NCBI RefSeq assembly: GCF_963678635.1
Contig: NC_087066.1
Span: 6,477,954-6,541,953 of the forward strand
Source: Symsagittifera roscoffensis
Taxonomy: Eukaryota > Xenacoelomorpha > Acoela > Convolutidae
Length of the DNA: 64,000 nucleotides
Reading direction: 5' to 3'
Both the position numbers and the translations under genes were made by a program. Below the pieces are notes generated by a model that searched no databases, was not told the origin of the DNA, and saw only the letters and a list, made by a program, of their open reading frames with translations. Of the stretch, positions 56,045 through 64,000 are shown piece by piece; the first letter of the stretch is position 1; each line of letters opens with the position of its first letter.

Positions 56045-56766
56045 CTCGGAACGGTCTCTGCTACTTCTGCAATCTGTTGTTGTTTTTCGATCACATTCTC
56101 GTCGTTAACGCTATCGCAACTAATGTTGTTGTGTTTTTCCGGTTTTCTGGCAAAATGGCTGTTTTTGACCTTTCCTAGATCTATTACGTCATCAAATCAA
56201 TTTTTTAAAATTTAGGAATTTCCGCATCCTTCATGTCTAATCGTTCAAATAACGCTCTTATTCCTTCAAAATCGCCAATTCGGAAGGTTCGCTGCTAAAA
56301 ACTCGAATCTGCTGAATCTGCATTTTGGTCCATTCTGGTCGAATGTCACATACTCCCCGGACAGTCCGGTCAATGTCCTCATTGAATCGCGCAATGTTCA
56401 TAAAATGGTTACAGTGCCATCGAACAGAATTTACAAAATGCACGGAATTACTTTTATCCACGTCATATCAACTCACTGCAGAATATAAATGGCATCATAC
56501 TGAATCACTATAGCCTTCAAATTCTCTCATTAATCTGCACATTGAGAATATGACCTAAGATAAAACATGTTTTCTGACTTCCAGTGTCAATGTCCCGATT
56601 AAAACTTTTTCTCTTAGATTTAAAAGGTGTTGGCTTGCAGGACAGTCCTGCCAACCAACAAGCTAAAATTATCCTACTATGCTCCTTCCCTTCGGAAATC
56701 TTGCTTGTTATTGTCCTGAATATTAAAACTAAGAAAATCTGTGGTTAGAAAGAACAATGAAACAAC

Positions 56767-56778
56767 CTCCCTCTTCGA
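56767..56778 (-). other. Polypurine-tract candidate, element C
   Basis: Minus strand CGAAGAGGGAGG, at the aligned position of GAAGAGGGAGAA in A. Confidence 0.45.
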
Positions 56779-57306
56779 GAGATTACCCAAGCTTTTCATA
56801 TCACCACAAAGTGATCAGTTCTCCTAGTTGATTAAAAACAGTCATGCAGGTTGGAATATTTAAATATACTCTTCACTCAAGCCCTTCTAAATAAATAGTA
56901 AGTAAGTGTCTCTAAAGCCACTAAACTAAAATCAGAATGCAATTTTATAAATGCTACAAATTCTGTAATGTTCAAAACTAAACTAAATGTTTCAGTTTTC
57001 AATTACAACTTCAACTTGGTTGCTTGGTTTCTCACTTGAGTTTTTTCACACACCTTAAACAAATCTGAGTTTTAACTTCTTCTTCGTCACTCCTTTGTTT
57101 TCTTCTTTTTCGTCGTTTAGAAGTTCTAAAACTTCTAAATTCTTCTACTTTTCCTTCTTTTTGCATCTTGTTCTTTCGACCATTCGTCAATTTTCCATCT
57201 CTTCCACCTGTGATACTGACTCCGCACTTTCAGTTTCTGTGTCTTGCAACACATCATTAGTTATTCTGACGCTGTTGGAAGCAGTCCTCCAACACTTCTT
57301 GCTCTT
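56779..57306 (-). other. 3' untranslated region of element C with conserved hairpin
   Basis: Non-coding, aligned with 35,766-36,190 in A. The hairpin at 57,116-57,139 has stem TTTAGAAGTT/AACTTCTAAA, identical to A's; only the loop differs. The acidic C-terminal tail of the last protein is still readable upstream, in shifted frames (57,306-57,180). Confidence 0.6.
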
Positions 57307-59136
57307 CTACCCTCTGTTTGCAACAAGGTATGGGTCCACGTTAGATTCTCTGTTCCTGCAGAAGCTGTTGTGGAGACACAACGTCACATTTCTATCCAAA
57401 TCTTCCTTCAACTTCTCTGCCTTCTCCTTTCCACTACGTTCACTTGTCCTGGAAATTTTTTTCACAGCGGTGTTCACTGCATTCCGATGAGTCACGAGAG
57501 CTCGCTTGAAAGCTCCTGCTCCAAAGTCCAGCTGATATTCTCTGTACACTCTGCCGTGCTTCGACATATGCTTCTTAGCATATTCGTACAACCATGCAGT
57601 CATGTTAGCTCTGAACCATGGCATCAATCGTCTTCTTGCCCATATCTTCTTCACTTCTATCGGAATGTTTAGAATCTTGCACATTGTCTCAAAAAGATCT
57701 AAATCTTTCAGACAATCCAATTGCCGCAACTGTTCTCTCGTTGGCGCTTCCGGTCTATTGTTCTCTCTTACATGAGCTTCCAGCCATCGTATCGCCATCA
57801 TAACTACTACTATCACTATTGTTATGGGCTGTGATGAGTCTGGTAAACCCATGGAGAGCAGCTCTCCAGAGTCCCAGATCAACACCAGATTACTACGCTC
57901 GGGATACCACCAAGTCTGCAGCAAGCAGTGGCAGAGAAACTCGTCATGTGTCAACATGATGCTCCTCCAATTGCGTTTTCCCGAAGCTTCCAGTAATGGT
58001 TCCACTTCCATCATCACTCGGTGGACTTCATCATTCTCGTCTACTGTATTGTAATCTGTAACAGTTGATCCTCTCTGTTTCTGTCTCTCGAAGTCACTGA
58101 AGTTCCCACTCACGTATCCCATGAACTTCCTTCCCAGTATCGATTCCAACTCCTCCTTTGTTCTCTCTGGAACTGCTGAGAATATCTTACATAGCAACTC
58201 GTAAGATTTTTCGGACATTCTTGTTAGTCTCACCCACTTTGGAACGGAGAAGGCTTGATCCACGATCGTTCTCGTACTCTTTACATCCACAGCTACGAAA
58301 TGTACCGGGTATCTGCTATTGCTCATTGGAGCCAATGTCGAGCCCAACAAATACCGTGCTCCTGATGGTCTACAATAAGTCTTACTGTGTCTGATGTTCA
58401 TTTCCGCCTCGATTGTAGTCACTAGATTTACCTCGGTTCCTCCATGGCAATCCGCTATCAGTTCCGTTTCCGTTCTTGCTTTCATCACGACATTTCCAAA
58501 CAATACCTTCAATTGCTTGTGTTGTCTCTCTAGGGTCTTCACACAGTCCAGACCTCCACAAACGTGACCTTCCAGTCCACAGACTTCCGCCAGACAGCTA
58601 CCAGGTTTGACCCAGTCTTCTGGTCCCCAGCCAGGCAACTCCACTTTATCTTCACCGTTGCTCCTAGAGGCCGTTATCATCACATTATAGATATTAAGGT
58701 CACGCAGGTTACAGTCTGCATTCAGCTCCCTCTGCACGTCTTGTGTCGCCTGTAATATCGGGTCAGCGTTGTTGGGACTAGGACACCATGATGGCCTCAT
58801 GAATTCCCACATTACCATCAAGCTCGTTCTCAGTAATTCATCTGAGAATCCCAACCCAAACTCCACTCTTTTGTCGGATTTTGGTACGGAAGGTGCAGTC
58901 ACCTCTTCTTCCAAGACCAGTCCCAATTTGATCTGAGGATTGGTAGCGCTCTTAATCGTTACAATTCTCGACGTCCAGAATCTTAGCAACACTGCCTGCT
59001 CGAAATCGAAGAAGCAATCGCGTATGTCTTCACTCAGGAAAGGGTTGTACGCTATCCCTATGATTCCGGATACGTAGCTGTACGACTTCTTTTTTATCGG
59101 TCCACAGTACTCGCTGGATTTCGGCAGTGCTCCCAT
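57307..59136 (-). CDS. Accessory region large C-terminal protein, element C (609 codons open)
   Basis: Longest intact frame of the accessory region. In order: SSEYCGP, YVSGIIGIAYNPFL, LLRFWTSRI, PSWCPSPN (115-122), LPGWGPEDWVKPGSC, the cluster Cys181-186-193-198 (C-x4-C-x6-C-x4-C), SVPKWVRLTRMS, SDFERQ, LLEASGKRNW, THDEFLCHCLLQTWWYPERSN (396-416), a hydrophobic stretch ITIVIVVVMMAI (438-449), FRANMTAWLYEY, LVTHRNAVNTAVKK and LCLHNSFCRN. The hydrophobic stretch is not clearly kept in B. The frame continues upstream through a TAA at 59,167 to the next entry, so the M at 59,136 is not a real start. I do not recognise the family. It may bind metal or form disulphides; an envelope role is possible but unsupported. 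Confidence 0.6.
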   Translation of the reverse strand: MGALPKSSEYCGPIKKKSYSYVSGIIGIAYNPFLSEDIRDCFFDFEQAVLLRFWTSRIVTIKSATNPQIKLGLVLEEEVTAPSVPKSDKRVEFGLGFSDELLRTSLMVMWEFMRPSWCPSPNNADPILQATQDVQRELNADCNLRDLNIYNVMITASRSNGEDKVELPGWGPEDWVKPGSCLAEVCGLEGHVCGGLDCVKTLERQHKQLKVLFGNVVMKARTETELIADCHGGTEVNLVTTIEAEMNIRHSKTYCRPSGARYLLGSTLAPMSNSRYPVHFVAVDVKSTRTIVDQAFSVPKWVRLTRMSEKSYELLCKIFSAVPERTKEELESILGRKFMGYVSGNFSDFERQKQRGSTVTDYNTVDENDEVHRVMMEVEPLLEASGKRNWRSIMLTHDEFLCHCLLQTWWYPERSNLVLIWDSGELLSMGLPDSSQPITIVIVVVMMAIRWLEAHVRENNRPEAPTREQLRQLDCLKDLDLFETMCKILNIPIEVKKIWARRRLMPWFRANMTAWLYEYAKKHMSKHGRVYREYQLDFGAGAFKRALVTHRNAVNTAVKKISRTSERSGKEKAEKLKEDLDRNVTLCLHNSFCRNRESNVDPYLVANRG

Positions 59137-60072
59137 GGATTTTTTAGTGAGTCTCAGCTCCTTGTTTTAAAATCTCCTGATTTCGTCTATCTTTCTCATG
59201 GGCTCTAACTCCTCGGGTTCTTTCATATTCACCCTCATCGGTTTGCTTTGCTGCATTTCCAGCAGTGCTAGCAAAAGTAAGGCTTTCGCTCGCTCATCGC
59301 CCTCCCTCAGCATCTTAACACAGGTGCTCAAAGCAGGTACTGAAATCTGCTCTATCATGAATCGAATGAAACAGAGAGCGTCTCTCCGCTTCGCACACGC
59401 TACTGCTGCTCCCTCTTGGATTATAAGATCCCTCAGGTTCGTCATAAGGAAAACCTTCTCTTCTTTTGACCTCTTCCTTTCTTCTGAATCATATTCTTCT
59501 CGAGTCAGTCCCATCATGCACCAGGCAAACCTCAGTTGTAACTCGGTTCTCACTTAAGGTACTGCCATGAGAGCGAGTATTCTTGGTGCAGTCGTCATCT
59601 CTTCTTCGAAGTACCGTAACACCACTGCTTTCCATGGAAGGCTCACCAACTGCTCCATCGTTTGCAATATTGTCTCCAGATAACCCTCCATGGCACTCTT
59701 GTCTTCCAGAGCTAACACATACCCTCTAGCCGAGTTTCGGTACTCCAACATCTCCATGTATCCACTGGCGGGTTCATCTATCGACACAGCCTCCGTTACT
59801 GTCAGTCGGTTATACTCCACTGGTATTAGTTGGCCTGCGACACTTCCCCTTCCGTGATTCATGGGAGATGGCTTAAAGTCTTTCATCGTTCTTTCTCCAC
59901 ATTGGCTAAGTATTTCATTTTCTAAGGTTGCTCCAGTCAGAGTGCGGTCACTCCTTTTGGATTTGTAACCTGTCGACTTTATTCCCGCCATGAGAATGGG
60001 TGGCACCATCGCTATGTCAGTCAACACTTTATCCGTGCCAGGCAATTGATAATCACCTTGTCCCAAATCCAT
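59137..60072 (-). pseudogene. Large conserved domain, N-terminal part, element C
   Basis: 60,072-59,554 and 59,553-59,167 are in the same frame as 59,136-57,307. Two nonsense codons separate them: TAA at 59,556-59,554 (A has TAC in ALIAIPYV) and TAA at 59,169-59,167 (A has TCA). The ancestral frame from 60,072 to 57,307 thus had about 920 codons. Motifs as in A: LTGATLENEILSQCGE, MNHG, VPVEYNRL, ALEDKSAMEGYLET, VVLRYFEEEM and LRFAWCMMGL. Confidence 0.6.
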
Positions 60073-60088
60073 GACCTCTTCGACTCGT

Positions 60089-60926
60089 TTAATTTTTGGC
60101 TGAAATGACAGGTTTTATCGATATCTCCGAATCCACCTTCGTCTTTCCTACTCTCCTCGGCATCACTCTGCTGCCTAACTTCATTTTCATCTCATTGATC
60201 TTATTAATCACCAATTTCGATCGCATCGTTCCTTTCCTGGTTCTTGACAGATACACTACCTCTCCTTTATCGACCTGCGGTGTCATCTTGATAGGAGAAC
60301 TCGCTTCACTTTCATCAGTGGTTGAGTCAATCAACAACTCACTCAATTTCCCTTCACACATCAAGCTTATCAAGGACTTCCCGCATCAACGGTCGGTTGA
60401 GACCTGTTCTCAAAATGGACTGGGTCCCATAGCTCTGAACCACTGCCCAGACTTCTTCCATGAACGCCACTCTGTCCAATCTGCATCCCGTCCTACTTTC
60501 ATGGTCTCGGTGATCTACTTCCCATTCTTCTTCGGGCATCGTTCCGAAGAAAGGTACTCTGACTGAGCCCTCTATTCTTCTTCTTCTAGGTGATTCCATG
60601 AGGATTCTTTGTTCGTTATTTCTTGAATTGCCAGGAGAGCTGCTCTCCGGCAAATTCTTTTTCCTTTCCATAAAGGCTGACGGAGGCTCCAGTGTCGAAA
60701 TGCCTTCATCCGCTGGCTCTTTCGTCTCCAACGTATCCGCGTTGTTCTCAAGATCACTGAAGATATTGAAATCTAGGCTGGATACTCCTCCTGTCGATGC
60801 CCTGTCGTCTTCCCCACCAGCTTGATTTGCATCTTGTTGCATGGGTTCTTCGGTTTGACGGCTTCCTCCCTTCATCGTCTCCTTCTGACATATCCTTCTT
60901 TGAGCTCGAGGGTCCTTGCCTATCAT
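60089..60926 (-). pseudogene. Acidic linker and FMEEVW-type domain, element C
   Basis: 60,926-60,354 carries the acidic part (SSLDFNIFSDLEN, TLEPPSAFMERKK) and RVAFMEEVWAVVQSYGTQSIL with RPLMREVLDKL. 60,373-60,089 continues in another frame (SELLIDSTTDESEASSPIKMT, VVYLSRTRKGTMRSKLVINK). Frameshifts lie near 60,360 and 60,080. C reads SSPGNSRNNEQRILMESPRR where A has shifted frame. Confidence 0.5.
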
Positions 60927-62741
60927 TGTCGGTTCCTTCCGGAAACTTCAGTATGATCAATGTACCGACCGATCTATCTTCCTCTTCTCCATGGACCACT
61001 TTGATTTCCTCACAACCGAAGGGTGCTAGCAAGGTTCAGGTCCGCAGCGTTCCTACTACCGTAAACTCCGTTTTCACACTTGTCAGGATCAAGGAGGCCT
61101 CAGGCAGATCGGTCCTGCCTCTCATCTTCATAGATGCTAAGCCCAATCCCGCCCATTCCTCGTCAAATCTTCCAGGCTTGGGAGTCGCGGCGTTGCTTAT
61201 TCGCCTTCTCGTCGCTTGATACGTATAGGCAAACCGTGTGTAGTGTAACACGGCGGCATTTCTTCCCACAAAGTATGTATCCATCGTTGCCACGAAATTC
61301 CCTATTCTCCTTTCATTGGTTTCGAATGCTCTCAACCTAGGAGTTTGTACCACGGAGACTGCTCCGAGCAACATCCTTCTTATCAGAGGGAATACCGGGA
61401 TTGCCTCCGGCAGCTTTTCGTAATCACCCCAATCTTTCGTCTCTTCTCTCACTTTGTGATATGCTGCAGTGAGACGAGGAACTCTGGTCATTTCACCATT
61501 CGTCTTATCATAGGATCTCAGATTCCACAGCTTTGGAAACACCTGGATGTGTCCTCTTTCTACTTCTCCTATGCGATCATACCAGTTCAGCGCACTATCG
61601 TCCACTGCTGATATGAGGTTCAGGTGCAGCACCGACCTCCTATTTGCCTCCACCATAACGTCAGGGAACGCAAACATGACTGCTGGCCCATAGATCACTG
61701 TCACAAACTCCGTGGCTCCACTGATCAATGCTAAGGATCGGTTCTCATAGCCAAGCTCAGATCGGTTAATAGGGGCATGCCCCCAACATGTCGTCTAACA
61801 TCTTCTTCTCTTTCGATAGTCTCATCTTCTCCCGTTCCAAAGCGATTTTGCTTTAAGAGATATTGGATAAGGGTGTGTCTCAGGTCTCTTATCTTATTCC
61901 ATGAGTCCGTGCATTTCTTCATATCTAAATTCCTCACTCTCTCTCTCATCTGCTCTGGACAACGTGTCAATTTCATTAGTCCTCCCAAGTTTCCGTGGGT
62001 AATTGCAATCAGTGTTAGAAGCCCATCTAACCGCAGGTTCTGGATTCCATCGGTGAGCAGCATCACCGGTCCTTTCACGAAACTCTCTGCTCCCAACGTC
62101 ACGAACAAGGCTAGTAGTTCCACTATTGACACTTCCACTACTGCTTGGAGGAATTCCTTTATCAAGTAATGAGAGACTTTCGGGTAGACTTTTGCCAAGA
62201 AGGAAGCGGTCCATCCGGCTCCCAACCCTTCCAGCATGCTGTCCGTCCGTTCAAAGCCTTCCTGTCCCTTCACTTCCTGGGTCCAGGAGGTTTCCAGGGA
62301 AATCTGACAAATTCTGTTTACAAATTCAGCGGTCTTTTCTTCAGCATTTTCCGCCAGGTTCACCTACTTTAACAAGTAGGCATGGATCTTCGCGATCATC
62401 ACAGGGCCTTGCTCAAAAGCATCTGCACCCAATGCCGCTGCTCGAGGACTTAGGTGTAGCCACTGGTTGGCTTCCGGCTTGATTCTCAAAACCATCGCCT
62501 CCAAATGAGCTCTAGTCTCTTGGGAATGTTTCCTTCTCGTGTTTTCACCTGTCGCTTCCATTGCTCGGAACCATAAGTCGTTGGACATTGCTACGACCAC
62601 TCGATGATCGTCGTCTATTCCCGGTTTCAGTTTGAGCTGTCGACTGAAATTGGACAGTTCAACCCCAGCACCTCGTCCAACACTAACATGTGCAGCGCAT
62701 GGTCCTTGAATCCTCTCATCGCGTTCAAGATATCTGACCAC
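60927..62741 (-). pseudogene. Conserved helical domain (unknown), element C
   Basis: 62,741-61,731 is one frame with a TAG at 62,366-62,364 where A has GAG. A one-base deletion near 61,734 (MRTDP) shifts it to 61,728-61,036, ended by TGA and followed in frame by LAPFGCEEIKVVHGEEED. Between NW and EVERGH (about 61,580) some 35 codons present in A are missing. Motifs as in A. From SRQLKLKPGIDDDHRV this frame also covers the end of the second SGNH-like block. Confidence 0.55.
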
Positions 62742-63234
62742 ACTGCAGGTAGTTCAGCCCTGAGTGGCCTCAGGATCTCCATCTCTATCATGCGATTTGG
62801 GGCTGGTATGATCACATCATATTTTCTTTCCGAATCAAGGTCACAATCGCATACACGAATTTCAGTCCATCCGGGAGATATGCATACCCCGGAGACAACG
62901 CGAATACTACTTTCGGTGTCACTTTGAAGAACGATCCCTCCTTCGTCGCATCCACCACTTCACCCATCGACTCAAGGATATCTTTTATCGCTGGCCACAC
63001 AGCATTTTCTGCCGTTGTAGGATCTCTGAGTCTGCTCAGAAAACCTCCACTGTGTAGATGGTCATTGATGCCAGCAAACACGATCGTAATTGGGTTCATG
63101 TCCGTCTGTCTTTGTACTCCTATAGCCAGAAATACCGATTGCAGTAGGTCCAGATCGACCGCTGCCAACATTATGACCTCAAGCCAAAATAGAGATTTGG
63201 AAGTACATACGAACTCTGAATTCGCTACTATCAT
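62627..63234 (-). pseudogene. Second SGNH-like block, element C
   Basis: 63,234-62,812 has MIVANSEF, IMLAAVDLDLLQSV, IVFAGINDHLHSGGFLSRL and SPGYAYLPDGLKFVYAIVTL. 62,815-62,627 continues after a frameshift with PAPNRMIEME, LRPLRAELPAVWSD and LHMLVLDEVLGL. It supplies the unbroken version of the stretch that is frameshifted at 30,440 and 30,625 in A. Confidence 0.5.
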
Positions 63235-64000
63235 GATCTTGGCTTCCTCTTTTCTGCTTTGTCATAGGCGGCGAAGATGGTCTCATCTTTCTTTATCGCT
63301 TTCAATCCGCCGTATCCTTGGACATTACCATCTTGATTCACTAGTTTCGGGTATATTCTTTCCTTTACATGACCAGGGGGGTAGCTCACTTGCCTGAACA
63401 TCTCCACATGTTGTCCGATCGACGCCCCTGTCACCGTGGGGCCGTCGTGGAACTGAAGTTTATGCTAGCGGCTATCAACCAGTCTACGCCGCTTATCGAG
63501 TACAGTCTGCTGACGGATAGCCTCGCTCCATTCAGCATCCTCCTTGCATCTTCGATGAAGCTCACCCTCTGGAGATCCAGCTTCATTAGTTCATCTTTGT
63601 ACACATGCCAGGTAGATGGTATGGGTCTTGACCACATCAACGAGCCTCTGCCCGGGCGTCTCTCCTCTCGACTGGTACTTGACGTCTCCGACCTCGTGTC
63701 CGATCTAGACGTGCTGGCTGTCTCTTCGATTGGGTTAACAGGTCCTATTCTTCTCCTAGGATGGATGGTCCTCCTCACCGGCGCTTCTCCCAATCGATCC
63801 TGAACGTCTGTCCTTTGACATGGTTCGCTGGAGCTCTGTTGTCTGTAGTTCGTGACGGCCGGGACCTTCCCCAAGCGTGTTTCCAAGCTAGGAGGCACAA
63901 AGGTGGTAATCACCGCGTCATTCGATGTTCTTTCTTCCTTCAGCACTCCTGTGTCAAAGAGTTCTGCTTCTAACTCATCCAATCGCTCCTGGAAGACTCT
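63231..64000 (-). pseudogene. SGNH protein C-terminal part, element C, partial at window edge
   Basis: The frame is open from the edge (FQERLDELEAELFDTGVL), matching A from residue 321 on, so the GDS, GTNN and DGIHF blocks lie just outside. It runs to 63,431 through a Ser/Arg linker and a segment with RRMLNGARLSVSRLYSISGVD. 63,434-63,231 continues in another frame (IGQHVEMFRQV, YGGLKAIKKDETIFAAYDKAE). In A the same stretch is one frame, so here the break is C's own. Confidence 0.6.

Larger units (their letters stand above)
55459..56766 (-). repeat. LTR-like region shared by elements C (3') and B (5')
   Basis: On the minus strand it follows the 3' end and polypurine run of C and precedes the primer-site-like motif and leader of B. 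Its order of matches to A's LTR-like region (24.14-25.36 kb) is collinear. Length, if it starts right after the polypurine run, is about 1.3 kb. It ends GAATGTTACA. No TATA box or target-site duplication was identified. Confidence 0.5.
55459..64000 (-). mobile_element. Element C: LTR and accessory region, truncated by the window edge
   Basis: From right to left on minus: SGNH protein (cut at 64,000), second SGNH-like block, helical domain, linker, large domain with Cys cluster, tail, hairpin, 3' untranslated region, polypurine run and LTR-like region. It is much closer to A than to B in sequence. The gag-pol and macrodomain, if present, lie beyond 64,000. Confidence 0.7.

Noticed and set aside
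57307-59136. Envelope glycoprotein call for the Cys-cluster protein
   Set aside because: No signal peptide, the hydrophobic stretch at 438-449 is not clearly kept in B, and the frame continues upstream into a soluble-looking domain.

Overview
The window is eukaryotic, almost certainly metazoan, repeat DNA. I see no host gene, rRNA, tRNA or CRISPR. What it holds is one very large tandem array and parts of four related LTR-retrotransposon-like elements, all decayed by stops, frameshifts and deletions. The animal cannot be named from this sequence.

Layout. (1) 1-21,735: a minisatellite of about 1,000 copies of a 21-bp unit (core AAGTGTTGGGACCCTTCG plus 3 variable bases), with nested higher-order repeats. 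21 bp is 7 codons and the unit lacks stops, so every frame is open; none of those frames is a gene. (2) 21,736-23,388: a non-coding block that reappears at 54,361-55,450. Read on the minus strand both copies run primer-binding-like motif, A-rich leader, tandem repeats; this is the 5' leader of an element (D at the left; B at the right). (3) 24,141-36,600: element A on plus, with an LTR-like region, primer-binding-like motif, 320-bp direct repeats, a decayed macrodomain and a long accessory region, but no gag-pol. (4) 36,601-55,458: element B on minus, a Ty3/Metaviridae-type gag-pro-RT-RNaseH-IN followed by the same macrodomain and accessory region. A and B meet tail to tail. (5) 55,459-64,000: element C on minus, an LTR shared with B plus the accessory region, running off the right edge.

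Main point. In B a canonical Ty3-type pol is followed in the same frame by a macrodomain-like module, then by a 7-8 kb accessory coding region. In order this carries a helical/coiled-coil protein, a complete SGNH (GDSL) hydrolase domain, a second SGNH-like block with an FAG(I/M)NDH motif, a conserved helical domain, an acidic linker and a large C-terminal domain with a C-x4-C-x6-C-x4-C cluster. The same order is present in A, and in C as far as the window shows. I recognise the macro and SGNH modules; the rest I cannot assign. The intact element would be about 17-19 kb before tandem repeats.

The array at the left appears to be a massively expanded version of the short tandem array lying between the leader and gag in B. 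If so, the gag-pol of element D should lie to the left of position 1.
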